Assembly (NCBI GenBank): GCA_903920455.1 | Contig: CAIXLY010000069.1 | Coordinates: 1-34,913 of the forward strand | Length of the DNA stretch: 34,913 bases | Reading direction: 5' to 3' | Source: an uncultured bacterium | GTDB lineage: Bacteria; Bacteroidota; Bacteroidia; Chitinophagales; Chitinophagaceae | Shown here: positions 22,430 to 31,667 of the stretch, piece by piece | Position numbering within the stretch: position 1 is the stretch's first letter | Layout of the letters: every line of letters starts with the position of its first letter | The notes under the pieces: generated by a model | The model's input: only the letters and a program-made list of their open reading frames with translations | What the model was told of the DNA's origin: nothing | Database searches by the model: none | Program-made: the position numbers and the translations under genes

Positions 22430-25117
22430 ATGACCCTTAGCATTTATCTGCGATTTTCAAGCTCTCCAGGACAGCAATTACAGATTTATGGCAATATTAC
22501 TCAACTTGGAAATGGAAGGGTCGAACATGCCCTATGCATGACACATGTCAACAATAACTATTGGAAAATAGAAATCCCATTAGATCAAAGATTTTCGAAA
22601 ACAATCAACAAACTCAGCTATTCATTTATACTAAAAAAAGATGATTGCATCGTAAAATTCGATAGTGGTAATCACCGAAGTTTTGATATTAAAGATGTAA
22701 AGGATGATTTTATTATTATAGACAGCTGGAATGAAATGGGCAGAATCGAGAATGTATATAATACAGCCCCTTTTAAAAATGTTTTTTTAAACAATAGAGT
22801 TTTAATACCAAAGTCTCAGTCTAAGGATAGTCTACATTTCTCCGTTGAAGCGCCATTGCTCAAAAAAGGAGAACAATTGATTATTACAGGTAACAATGAA
22901 GTCTTGGGAAACTGGCTTTCTGACGGTTATATTCCAATGCATTTTAACGGTAAGAAGTGGTTTGCGGAAATTGATTACATTTCTACTACTTCAATTATTG
23001 AATATAAATATTGTGTTTTATCAAGTGATCATGAGCAGAGCACCTACGAAGAAGGAGAAAATAGGACCTTTAGTCCATTATCTACAATGATAAAACAAGT
23101 CATTATCGAAGATGGATATGCACGACTGGAAAAGTACAGATGGAGAGGTACAGGAATAGCCATTCCTGTATTTAGTTTGAGAAGCCGAAAAAGCCTTGGA
23201 GTAGGGGAGTTTGCTGATATTAAAAAACTTATTGATTGGGCAGCTTCAGTATCAATCAATATGATTCAACTGCTTCCTGTAAATGATACGACACTAACTC
23301 ATTCGAATCTCGACTCTTATCCTTATGCATCCATATCAGCATTTGCCTTACACCCTATCTATTTGTCCATTGAAAAAGTAGCTGGAAATCAATATAAACA
23401 TTTAATCAAACCATTTTTGCTACAACGGAATAAACTAAATGAATCTCATGATTTAGCATATGAAACAGTAATGAGTCTCAAATGGAAAGCACTAAAGGTG
23501 TTGCATCATTCAATGGCTGAAGAGCTGTCAAATAGAGTTGACTATAATAAGTTTTTACAAGAGCAACAGGATTGGCTTTTACCTTATGCAGTATTTTCTT
23601 ATATGAGGGATCGTTTTAAAACAAGCGATACGAATAAATGGAATGAATATAAAAAGTATGGGGATAAGGTTAAAGAGGAAATGAATAATCCTAAATCAAT
23701 TTATCACAAGGAATTAAGTTTCTTCTATTTTATTCAATATTACCTTCATAAACAATTAAAAGAAGCGCACACCTATGCAAACAAAAAGGGAATTGTATTA
23801 AAAGGTGATATTCCAATTGGCGTTAATCGAAGTAGTGTTGAAACCTGGACTTCATCACCATTATTTAATATGAATATGCAAGCAGGTGCACCGCCTGATG
23901 ACTTCGCTATAAAAGGACAAAATTGGGGATTCCCAACCTACAATTGGCAGATTATGAAATCGGACGGTTATCTATGGTGGAAAAATAGATTTCACCAAAT
24001 GTCTAATTATTTTGACGCCTTTCGAATAGACCATATTTTAGGATTTTTCAGGATTTGGTCAATTCCAATCAACCAAGTAGAAGGAATAATGGGCAGATTT
24101 ATTCCTGCTATACCATTGTTGAGGAGTGAATTTAAAAAACTTGATATTGATTTTACAACAAATCGTTTTTGTAACCCATTCATAACAGATACAATACTAC
24201 TAGAGATTGCTGGTAATGAGCATACGAATCTATCATTCTTTTTAGATGAGCTAGAAGATGGTACTTATTCGTTTAAAAGCAATTACGACAACCAGAAAAA
24301 AATAGAATTATATTTTAGTGAGTTAGAAAAAACAGTTGAAAATCATAAAATTAAAACGGCTTTATATGACCTTATTTCCAATGTGATATTATTTCAAGAT
24401 GAAAAGAAATTGGATGAATTTCATTTTAGAATCAATATGTCAAATACGACATCTTTCAAACACTTAGATAAATCCACCAAACAAAAACTATCTCTTTTAT
24501 ACAACGATTATTTTTATTACCGTCAGGATCATCTTTGGAAAGATGAGGCAATAGAAAAACTGCCAATGCTAAAAAACTCTACTGAAATGTTGATCTGTGG
24601 TGAAGATCTTGGATTTATACCGCGTACAGTTCCTGAGGTAATGTCTTCGTTAGGTATCCTGAGTTTGGACGTTCAACGCATGCCCAAACTATCAAATACA
24701 TCTTTTTTCAATCCAGCCTCTGCAAATTATCTATCTGTAGTAACTCCGTCTACTCATGATATGAGTACAATCCGTGAATGGTGGGAAGAAAATAGACATA
24801 CGACCCAACAATTTTATAATGAAGAATTGTCTCAACTTGGTGAGGCCCCTTATGCAGCTTCTCCCAATATTGTACAAGCGATAGTATTACAACACCTGTC
24901 TTCTCCTGCAATGTGGGCTGTTTTTCAGCTTCAAGATCTCTTGGCAATGAATGAAGAACTTAGAACTGCATCACCAAAAGATGAGAGAATTAATATACCG
25001 GAAAACCCAAAACACTATTGGAAATATAGGATGAATATTACAATAGAAGATCTAATGAAAAACGATAACTTCAATGACAAATTAAATTACTTTATACAAT
25101 CTAATGGGAGGGCATAA
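22430..25117 (+). CDS. malQ: 4-alpha-glucanotransferase (GH77) with two N-terminal CBM20 domains
   Basis: The product has 895 residues and no signal peptide, so it is probably cytoplasmic. Two starch-binding CBM20-like domains lie at about 1-115 (QQLQIYGNITQLGNG) and 125-235 (EQLIITGNNEVLGNWLSDG), followed by the GH77 barrel. Catalytic residues by family position are D534 in AFRIDHILGF (nucleophile), E725 in CGEDLGF (acid/base) and D777 in STHDMST (transition-state stabiliser). This layout is that of plant DPE2-like enzymes, which transfer glucosyl units between maltose and branched glucans; the same substrate range is inferred here. E. coli MalQ (694 residues) lacks the CBM20s. It is followed three bases later by the epimerase gene. 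I see no TAnnTTTG box immediately upstream. Confidence 0.94.
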   Translation: MTLSIYLRFSSSPGQQLQIYGNITQLGNGRVEHALCMTHVNNNYWKIEIPLDQRFSKTINKLSYSFILKKDDCIVKFDSGNHRSFDIKDVKDDFIIIDSWNEMGRIENVYNTAPFKNVFLNNRVLIPKSQSKDSLHFSVEAPLLKKGEQLIITGNNEVLGNWLSDGYIPMHFNGKKWFAEIDYISTTSIIEYKYCVLSSDHEQSTYEEGENRTFSPLSTMIKQVIIEDGYARLEKYRWRGTGIAIPVFSLRSRKSLGVGEFADIKKLIDWAASVSINMIQLLPVNDTTLTHSNLDSYPYASISAFALHPIYLSIEKVAGNQYKHLIKPFLLQRNKLNESHDLAYETVMSLKWKALKVLHHSMAEELSNRVDYNKFLQEQQDWLLPYAVFSYMRDRFKTSDTNKWNEYKKYGDKVKEEMNNPKSIYHKELSFFYFIQYYLHKQLKEAHTYANKKGIVLKGDIPIGVNRSSVETWTSSPLFNMNMQAGAPPDDFAIKGQNWGFPTYNWQIMKSDGYLWWKNRFHQMSNYFDAFRIDHILGFFRIWSIPINQVEGIMGRFIPAIPLLRSEFKKLDIDFTTNRFCNPFITDTILLEIAGNEHTNLSFFLDELEDGTYSFKSNYDNQKKIELYFSELEKTVENHKIKTALYDLISNVILFQDEKKLDEFHFRINMSNTTSFKHLDKSTKQKLSLLYNDYFYYRQDHLWKDEAIEKLPMLKNSTEMLICGEDLGFIPRTVPEVMSSLGILSLDVQRMPKLSNTSFFNPASANYLSVVTPSTHDMSTIREWWEENRHTTQQFYNEELSQLGEAPYAASPNIVQAIVLQHLSSPAMWAVFQLQDLLAMNEELRTASPKDERINIPENPKHYWKYRMNITIEDLMKNDNFNDKLNYFIQSNGRA

Positions 25118-25120
25118 CTT

Positions 25121-26158
25121 ATGTTTGTTATAAAATATTGTATAAAAGAACTTCGCTTTGAATATCCTTTTACAATTTCTAAAGGAACAAAAACCCATCA
25201 GCCAACTTTTATAGTTGAATTATCATGGAGAGGAATTTGTGGCTACGGAGAGGCTCCGATGATTGACTACTATGGTGTAACGGCTGATAGAATGGTAAAA
25301 GATATTGAAGCTAAAAGGAAGTTTGTAGAAAATTTCAGTTTTACTGAGCCAAAGAGATTCTGGCATTTTCTTCATCACCTCTTTCCAGATAATCCATTTT
25401 TAGTTTCTGCATTGGATATGGCTGGATGGGATTTATACGGGAAAATTAGAAACAAGCCACTTTATCAGATTTGGGGATTTGATCTCACTAAATCACCTAA
25501 AACTGATTATACAATTGGAATAGGCTCACTAGATCACATGATTCTGAAAATTCGTGAACATCCTGCCCCAATCTATAAAATTAAAGTTGGAACTAATGAA
25601 GATCTGGAAATCTTATGTTCAATTCGTGAGCATACTGATTCGATCCTAAGGATTGATGCAAATGCTGGATGGACTTATGAGCAAGCATTGTCATATATTC
25701 CAACATTAGAGAAATTAGAAGTTGAATTAATTGAACAACCATTAGAGAAGGAAAACATACAAGGACATAAATCGTTGAGTGAAAAAACTAAAATTCCAAT
25801 TATTGCTGATGAATCTTGTGTAAGTCAAAAGGATGTTTTGATTTGCGCTAACGCTTTCGATGGAATTAACATCAAGCTTACAAAAGCTAGTGGGATAACT
25901 CCTGTACTTGAGATGATAAAAAATGCACGTAAAGAAAATTTGAAAATCATGCTGGGCTGCATGAATGAGAGCAGTATTGGAACCGCTGCTATTGCTCACC
26001 TTTCACCAGAAGTTGATTATATTGATGCTGATGGACCGCTTCTACTTACTGAGGATTTGGCAAGTGGAATTAAGTATAAAGATTATACTTTAATTCCTAG
26101 TCAAGAACCCGGACTAGGAATTAAAGTAAATGAAGATCTTTTTTCAGTTAAGGATTAG
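25121..26158 (+). CDS. Enolase-superfamily dipeptide epimerase (L-Ala-D/L-Glu type)
   Basis: The product has 345 residues. It has an N-terminal capping domain (1-120) and a (beta/alpha)7-beta barrel. Catalytic residues follow the muconate-lactonising-enzyme pattern: K153 and K155 in YKIKVG, metal ligands D179 in RIDANAGW, E205 in LIEQPL and D230 in IIADES, and the second base lysine in INIKLTKASG (K252). The MLGCMNESSIGTAA segment is typical of L-Ala-D/L-Glu epimerases (YcjG/YkfB), which recycle murein peptides. Other dipeptide specificities are common in this subgroup, so the exact substrate is inference. It starts three bases after malQ; the end of malQ supplies GGGAGGG eight bases before this ATG. 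It converges on the TonB receptor gene with a three-base gap. Confidence 0.9.
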   Translation: MFVIKYCIKELRFEYPFTISKGTKTHQPTFIVELSWRGICGYGEAPMIDYYGVTADRMVKDIEAKRKFVENFSFTEPKRFWHFLHHLFPDNPFLVSALDMAGWDLYGKIRNKPLYQIWGFDLTKSPKTDYTIGIGSLDHMILKIREHPAPIYKIKVGTNEDLEILCSIREHTDSILRIDANAGWTYEQALSYIPTLEKLEVELIEQPLEKENIQGHKSLSEKTKIPIIADESCVSQKDVLICANAFDGINIKLTKASGITPVLEMIKNARKENLKIMLGCMNESSIGTAAIAHLSPEVDYIDADGPLLLTEDLASGIKYKDYTLIPSQEPGLGIKVNEDLFSVKD

Positions 26159-26161
26159 GCA

Positions 26162-28501
26162 TTATAGCCTCCATCCTATACCTCCGCCAATCATTCTAGG
26201 ATCCCCTAAATGAGCTGCACCGAAGTCATAAGCATAATCTATGTATTTCTTACCCGTTATATTACGCCCCCAAACTGATAAATCTAAATTTGCTACTCGA
26301 TAACTTGCTCTGAAGTTAAACAAGCCATAAGCTTTTTGCTTAATCTGATTTGCCAAATCAAAGAATTGGTCTCCAACATGATTGTACTCAGCTCTTGTTA
26401 TAAGTCCTGAATTTCCAATTTTAACTTGATATTGAATGGCAATGTACTGAGTTGTGTTAGGTGTATATATTTGTTTTTTGTTGCTCAGATCAGTTTCTGA
26501 GCCATTGCTTACCCCTTTTAGATTCTTATATGTTGCATTAGTAAGTCCACCAGCATATTGAATGGTTAATCCTTTTGCAGGTTTGTAGATTAATTCCAAC
26601 TCTGCTCCGGATGAATTCATCTTACCGGCATTTCGAATTATGGTAATAGCATCAGGCAATATCAACTGGGGGGCTTGTATATCAGTTACGCTATTGTAGA
26701 AGAGAACAGAGGCATATCTGAATGTCTTCGATACATTTTCACCCTTTATGCCAATTTCGAACATGTTACTATATTCTGGCTTATAACCAACCAATGGGGC
26801 TTGTGAAGGATCGGAGGAAATTCCGGAAAGTCCACCTGTTCTAAAACCTCTACTGCAATTAAAATAAATTAGATGTATTTCGTCTGGATTATACTGTAGA
26901 CCAATTTTAGGTGAAAAAGCACTAAAATTTGTTTTACCAGTTGTATCAGGAAAAGTTTCAAACATAGGTTCAGGTGTTACACCGTATTCGCCCTTTACTG
27001 ACAGCTTTCTATATTCTCGATCAATCCGGGCACCTGCATTTATGGATAGTTGTTTTGTAATTTCATGCTTTACATTTCCATAAGCAGCTACACCATTGTT
27101 TGAGGCAATATTTGTGGATATGAGTGCAAAGTTAGACTGAGGTACACCATATAGTCCGGCGTCGTCACCAAAAACAGTAGCCAGTTTAGTAGGGCTTTTT
27201 TGAGAAAAATGATATATGCCGGCGGTCCAATCAACCTTAGAATCATTCGATTTTACAGAACTTACACGAAGTTCATTCGTAAGAACATTGACTTTATTAA
27301 AATCTTTTCCGTAATTGTTATACACACTAACAATATCAATAGTTGAAAAATCTCCGTCCAATGGATCTTGATAGTATCGATAGTTTTTTTGTAAAGAAGT
27401 CTGTAGGCTAAGATTAACCTTATCGCCGTTCCTTTTGATTACTATCGAGGAATTTTCCGTTTTGTCTATCATTCTGCCTAAACTATTCTGCGAAAGGTGA
27501 TAGGGGTTTTGTAGAATCTCTTCAAGATCATTCACTAAAGGAAATGCGCCATTGTTATTGCCATTGTATCTTTTGTGATCAGCTGACAAACTCCAACGAT
27601 TATTGATCAGATAACGAATTTGTACATCAAACAAAGTTTGATTTTGTCGGTCATAACCAGAGGAATTATAGTCATTTGTATAAAAGCCATTTCGCTTATC
27701 GTGCATAAATGAGACAGATCCAAATAGTTTGTCTTTGATGATAGGGGCTTTAATTCCTCCAGAATAGCGTTGTTGGCCATGATTTGCAATTTGAATATCA
27801 GCATTGGCAGAAACTGTATTACTTGGTTTTTTAGTAGTAATATTGATCACTCCACCCATTGCATTTCTGCCATATAAAGTACCTTGTGCACCGCGTATAA
27901 TTTCTATGTTTTCAATATCAGTAAATTGTGGGATATATGTATCAAGGCTAAATTGTGCAACACCGTCAATATAGGTTGATACTGCCTGATCATACGAAGT
28001 TGTTACAATACCTCTGATTCCAGTAATGTTTCTATTATCACCTGAATTTGATAAATAAAGATTAGGTGATAAGCCTGATAGATCTGCTGTTTTCCATAAC
28101 CGCATTTCTCTTACCTGACTTGCATTTATAGAAGAAATAGATGATGCGGTTTTGTATAACGAAGATTCATTCTTGTCTGCCGTAACTACTATATCGCTAA
28201 GCTTCGAATAGACGGCATCTAATTGTACGTCTAATTTCTTATTTTCTGCAACATGAATTGATATAAATTTTTCTGCAAACCCTTCACCAGAGATGATAAG
28301 ATCATAAATGCCTTTAGACAAAAAGACCAAACTTGTTGTATTATTCTTAGAGATTAATGCAGAATTAAGCACTTTGACTTGATAGTCTTTAACTGCGTTA
28401 CCTTGTGAGTCCTTTACGTTTAAAGTAATTGTAAAATTTGTTTGTGAAAATGAAGAAAATGATATCATTACTAAAACACACAATTTCATTACTCGCATCA
28501 T
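26162..28501 (-). CDS. TonB-dependent outer-membrane receptor (siderophore/cofactor type)
   Basis: The product has 779 residues. The signal peptide is residues 1-20 (MMRVMKLCVLVMISFSSFSQ), from tandem ATGs at 28501 and 28498. A carboxypeptidase-regulatory-like domain (about 22-100) precedes the plug (about 105-220), which has NITGIRGIVTTSYDQAVSTY at its centre and ENIEIIRGAQGTLYGRNAMGG; only the core IRGAQGTLYGRNAMGG is needed for diagnosis. The barrel has a TonB_dep_Rec strand pattern to its end. Plug and barrel resemble FecA/FhuA-type receptors rather than SusC. The gene begins 13 bases after yihY, so it is probably read from the mltG-yihY transcript; that placement is unusual. The ligand is unknown. 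Confidence 0.91.
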   Translation of the reverse strand: MMRVMKLCVLVMISFSSFSQTNFTITLNVKDSQGNAVKDYQVKVLNSALISKNNTTSLVFLSKGIYDLIISGEGFAEKFISIHVAENKKLDVQLDAVYSKLSDIVVTADKNESSLYKTASSISSINASQVREMRLWKTADLSGLSPNLYLSNSGDNRNITGIRGIVTTSYDQAVSTYIDGVAQFSLDTYIPQFTDIENIEIIRGAQGTLYGRNAMGGVINITTKKPSNTVSANADIQIANHGQQRYSGGIKAPIIKDKLFGSVSFMHDKRNGFYTNDYNSSGYDRQNQTLFDVQIRYLINNRWSLSADHKRYNGNNNGAFPLVNDLEEILQNPYHLSQNSLGRMIDKTENSSIVIKRNGDKVNLSLQTSLQKNYRYYQDPLDGDFSTIDIVSVYNNYGKDFNKVNVLTNELRVSSVKSNDSKVDWTAGIYHFSQKSPTKLATVFGDDAGLYGVPQSNFALISTNIASNNGVAAYGNVKHEITKQLSINAGARIDREYRKLSVKGEYGVTPEPMFETFPDTTGKTNFSAFSPKIGLQYNPDEIHLIYFNCSRGFRTGGLSGISSDPSQAPLVGYKPEYSNMFEIGIKGENVSKTFRYASVLFYNSVTDIQAPQLILPDAITIIRNAGKMNSSGAELELIYKPAKGLTIQYAGGLTNATYKNLKGVSNGSETDLSNKKQIYTPNTTQYIAIQYQVKIGNSGLITRAEYNHVGDQFFDLANQIKQKAYGLFNFRASYRVANLDLSVWGRNITGKKYIDYAYDFGAAHLGDPRMIGGGIGWRL

Positions 28502-28514
28502 AGTTGTTTAGTTT

Positions 28515-29465
28515 TTATTTAATTAACTTTTTTCTATCCCCAATGCTTTTCAGTGAATTGATACTCACATTCAACTCAAAACCTATTAACAATACAAGTG
28601 AATTCACAAATACGAGAAACATGAGTATCAAAATACTACCCAAAGATCCATATACTTTGTTATAAGTTGCAATATTGTTTACCCAATACGAAAACAAATA
28701 AGTGAATGATATGATTAAAAAAGTTGCTAGAATTGATCCGGGAGAACGTATTTTCCATTTTTTTTGAACATGGGGAGCATGTCGATAAGTTAAGCCGATG
28801 GCAAAAAAAACAAGACAGAAAATAATAATGAGTTGGCCAAACTTAAAAAGCAAGTCTACAAAATGATCTTTAATGTTTAGTTGATTAACAATCCAAGTTA
28901 ATACTATTGTTTGAGTAAGCATAATCATTATGGTAGCCATGATTAGCATTACAAGTATAGCAGTTAATCTAATTGCGCTCCACCTTATTTCGATAAAATT
29001 CCTATCCTCAACTTCTATGTGCAACATCGATTTTCTAAACGTTCTCATGATTGTAAGTGTTGCATTTGATGAAAAATAAATCGCCAAAAGCAAACCAAAC
29101 GAAAGTGTTCCTGTTCCAGTTGCAAAAAAATCGTCCATAATGCCGCTGATCATTAAATAAGTATGTTGATCAGGTATGACTGTTTTTAATAAAATAAGTA
29201 TTTCAGTGTAAAGTATTTTAGAGTCAGGAATATATGAGAGTAATGTAAAAACAAAAATGAAGAGTGGGGGGACTGCCATTAAAAAGTTAAATGCCACCGA
29301 GGCAGCTCTTTCATTAAGTCCAATTTTCTGTGTTTGTTTAAAAAAAAATATAACTACATCATATAAAGGGATACCCTCAAATCCGGGGAGAACAAGCTTT
29401 TTTGACCAACCAATAATAGCCCTAATTGGTTTTGTTTCTAAAATTATTCGCTGAATTTTAATCAT
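28515..29465 (-). CDS. YihY/BrkB family inner-membrane protein
   Basis: The product has 316 residues with six predicted membrane helices. N-terminal features fit the family: AASVAFNFLMAVPPLFIFV (about 54-72), corresponding to the conserved AAxxAFxxLLSLxPLL element, and GTLSFGLLLAIYFSSNATLTIM, matching the usual G(x)nWxSSxAxxxl region. FVNSLVLLIGFELNVSI at the C-terminal helix matches the family's xxxGAExxA segment. The family was once annotated as RNase BN; its true function is unsettled, and transport or lipid roles have been suggested. It lies nine bases after mltG and 13 before the receptor gene. Confidence 0.9.
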   Translation of the reverse strand: MIKIQRIILETKPIRAIIGWSKKLVLPGFEGIPLYDVVIFFFKQTQKIGLNERAASVAFNFLMAVPPLFIFVFTLLSYIPDSKILYTEILILLKTVIPDQHTYLMISGIMDDFFATGTGTLSFGLLLAIYFSSNATLTIMRTFRKSMLHIEVEDRNFIEIRWSAIRLTAILVMLIMATIMIMLTQTIVLTWIVNQLNIKDHFVDLLFKFGQLIIIFCLVFFAIGLTYRHAPHVQKKWKIRSPGSILATFLIISFTYLFSYWVNNIATYNKVYGSLGSILILMFLVFVNSLVLLIGFELNVSINSLKSIGDRKKLIK

Positions 29466-29474
29466 GATGTATTA

Positions 29475-30539
29475 TTATCGAATTTTCAGACTATCCAGCG
29501 CTTTTCTATATTTTCTAGCGTTAATGAAGTGTTCCTCGGCTGTAGCTGCAAAATTATGTGATCCTGAAAAATCTTCCTTTGCACAAAAATACAAATAGTC
29601 AGTCTTTTTGTAATTTAAAACCGCATCGATTGAGGCTATTGATGGCGTACAAATTGGGCTGGGGGGGAGTCCTTTATTGGTATATGTATTATGAGGAGAC
29701 TTAGTGCTTTTTTTAATATGAATCATTGTGATCCTCTTGATAGAAAAATCGCCTAATGCGAACTTGATCGTTGGGTCAGCACCTAATGACATTCCCATTC
29801 TCAGTCTGTTTAAGTAGACACTGGCCATTAATGGTTTTTCCTTGTTGTCATTGGTTTCCTCTTCAATAATTGATGCCAACGTATAAACTTCCTGTTGAGT
29901 TAGGCCACTCTTTTTTAATTGCTCAATTCGTTTCTGATTCCAAAAGTTTCTTGACTCACGATACATTCTATTTACAAATTCTCTTGGAGTGATATTCCAA
30001 TAAATTTCATATGAATTGGGTATGATGATAGTCATAAAAGTGGTTTGGTCGATACCATATTCCGTAATTGAGTCATTATTATTAATGAATGAAGCAATTT
30101 CACCCTCTGTAAATTCAAATTTATTTGACACATACTTAACCAAGTCCTTCTTTGTCCTAAATTTATTAATGGTTAGAATAACCGGTGTCTGTAACCCGCC
30201 ATTTAGCATTCGAAATATTCTAAATATGCTAGCGTTTTTCCTAATTTGATATCTGCCTGGTTTAATTTCCTTCCAGTATCCAGTCCATTCTGCAAGTGCA
30301 AGAAATGTAGTGAACTGAACCCTTTTAACATGACGTTTTACTTTATCTTTTATTAAAGACTTTTCGGCTTTATTTGTTGGAATAAATATTGTGACTTCTT
30401 CTTGAGTAAAGGTGGTTGCGGGTGTTAGAAATATGATGTAAAAGAAGCTAGAAGAAATCAAGGCAAGCAGAACAATCAATAGAATCCCAAATCGAATTCC
30501 TTTGACTTTCTTTTTCTTTGTATTTCTTTTTGTGGCCAT
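29475..30539 (-). CDS. mltG: Endolytic murein transglycosylase MltG
   Basis: The product has 354 residues. A basic cytoplasmic start (MATKRNTKKKKVKG) is followed by one membrane anchor (about 16-37) and a periplasmic YceG domain. The catalytic glutamate is E226 in ASIIEEETN, equivalent to E218 of E. coli MltG. YLNRLRMGMSLGADPTIKFALGD, quoted here as LNRLRMGMSLGADPT, and YNTYTNKGLPPSPICTPS-like HNTYTNKGLPPSPI are also diagnostic. It cleaves nascent glycan strands and limits their length. It heads an apparent three-gene unit mltG-yihY-receptor, and is separated from secG by a terminator. Confidence 0.95.
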   Translation of the reverse strand: MATKRNTKKKKVKGIRFGILLIVLLALISSSFFYIIFLTPATTFTQEEVTIFIPTNKAEKSLIKDKVKRHVKRVQFTTFLALAEWTGYWKEIKPGRYQIRKNASIFRIFRMLNGGLQTPVILTINKFRTKKDLVKYVSNKFEFTEGEIASFINNNDSITEYGIDQTTFMTIIIPNSYEIYWNITPREFVNRMYRESRNFWNQKRIEQLKKSGLTQQEVYTLASIIEEETNDNKEKPLMASVYLNRLRMGMSLGADPTIKFALGDFSIKRITMIHIKKSTKSPHNTYTNKGLPPSPICTPSIASIDAVLNYKKTDYLYFCAKEDFSGSHNFAATAEEHFINARKYRKALDSLKIR

Positions 30540-30552
30540 GGAATAACATAAA

Positions 30553-30581
30553 AAAACCCTGCTTGTTATAAGGAGGGTTTT
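30553..30581 (-). terminator. Rho-independent terminator after secG
   Basis: AAAACCCT (30553-30560) pairs with AGGGTTTT (30574-30581), with CTT/AAG pairing inside. Read on the minus strand the stem is followed by a run of seven T. It closes the miaB-to-secG operon and lies just 13 bases before the mltG start codon. Confidence 0.8.
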
Positions 30582-30602
30582 CGGTGAATGATTTTATAGA
30601 TT

Positions 30603-30959
30603 TTATTTGCCATTTCCCTCTGATGGAACAGCTGGTAAAGCTGGAGGTGGAGGTGGCGCCTGCTGTTGAGGAAGGGCATTCGGACTTGTAGTAGTAGGAA
30701 TGTTTTTTATTGCATCTGTACCACTGTCCTTACCAGTATTTATCACTAAAGCTGATACAAGACAAAGAACCACTAGCACACCAGAAAGAATCCATGTTCC
30801 TTTTTCCAGTACATCCGTAGTTTGTTTTACGCCCATGAACTGATTACTAAAACCAGCAATGGTACCAGAAAGTCCACCACCCTTTGGATTCTGTATCAAC
30901 ACGATAATACCTAGCAATGCAGAGGTAAGTATGATTAGAATAATAAATAATGTTGTCAT
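30603..30959 (-). CDS. secG: Preprotein translocase subunit SecG
   Basis: The product has 118 residues with two membrane helices (about 3-22 and 54-74) joined by the conserved cytoplasmic loop VLIQNPKGGGLSG (20-32), which marks SecG. It is the accessory subunit of the SecYEG channel. The C-terminal tail (about 90-118) is proline- and glutamine-rich (QQQAPPPPPALPAVPS), longer than in E. coli but common in Bacteroidota. The start ATG overlaps the previous stop by four bases (30956-30959), indicating coupling. Confidence 0.95.
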   Translation of the reverse strand: MTTLFIILIILTSALLGIIVLIQNPKGGGLSGTIAGFSNQFMGVKQTTDVLEKGTWILSGVLVVLCLVSALVINTGKDSGTDAIKNIPTTTSPNALPQQQAPPPPPALPAVPSEGNGK

Positions 30960-31648
30960 AGCTTGTTTTCTTTAATGGCAGAAATTTTGTCAGCAAAAAT
31001 ATGGCTATTGTCAGGATTTTGCAAACTTAATTTCTTGTAGATCTCGATGGCTTTTAAAGAAAGCCCCTGCTTCAGATAAACATCCGCCATTGCTTCAGTC
31101 AAAACAGTCTCTGACTCGTCTAAACCAGCTAAATCTACTTGAGATTCATGTTGATTTGCTTCAATTGTGTCTGTTTCCGGCTGCATGCGTTTCATGGTTT
31201 TTAACCACGCAGTAAAACTTTTGACTTTTTTTCCAAGATCGTCCTTGTCATCACCCAGACCTATTTTAATTCCTTGAGAAGCAAAATAATCAATCGTGTG
31301 ATAGGGCTCTACCTCTATAGTGAGACCATCAGGTGTAAAAGGGCCAGATTGATCAACCTTTAAATTTACAAGTGATTGATGCTTAAACGATGATAAGTTG
31401 TCTAGAGATGTCTTTTTATCTAATATGAACTGATACCAGGCTGAATTTGGGAAAAAAAGTGATGTTTTTGTAGCGATTTCTTTAAAATCGGAATCTTGAG
31501 CTGCATGTAGCCTTGATGTATACAAGAATTGCAAAAAGGAAGAATATGGATATTGAATTGATAATCTTGCTAGATCTTCAATAGCAGTGTTCTCTAAATT
31601 GCTGAAATTTAAAGTTGAATTAACTCCGATTCCCGATTTACTGGTCAT
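30956..31648 (-). CDS. Helical protein of unknown function with C-terminal TPR-like repeat
   Basis: The product has 230 residues, soluble, no signal peptide. The N-terminus contains ENTAIEDLARLSIQYPYSSFLQFLYT (quoted by its core LARLSIQYPYSSFLQ), a pattern I associate with a Bacteroidota protein often found beside secG. The C-terminus (about 185-225) has one TPR-like helix pair (LKQGLSLKAIEIYKKLSLQ, NPDNSHIFADKI). The middle is polar. It is placed between lptE (19 bases upstream) and secG (4-base overlap), so a role in envelope assembly is possible, but that is only context. Confidence 0.8.
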   Translation of the reverse strand: MTSKSGIGVNSTLNFSNLENTAIEDLARLSIQYPYSSFLQFLYTSRLHAAQDSDFKEIATKTSLFFPNSAWYQFILDKKTSLDNLSSFKHQSLVNLKVDQSGPFTPDGLTIEVEPYHTIDYFASQGIKIGLGDDKDDLGKKVKSFTAWLKTMKRMQPETDTIEANQHESQVDLAGLDESETVLTEAMADVYLKQGLSLKAIEIYKKLSLQNPDNSHIFADKISAIKENKL

Positions 31649-31667
31649 ATTGCTAATATAGGCCCCT

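Noticed and set aside
22896-23259. Short frames within malQ on both strands
   Set aside because: They overlap the CBM20/GH77 frame and have no independent start signals.
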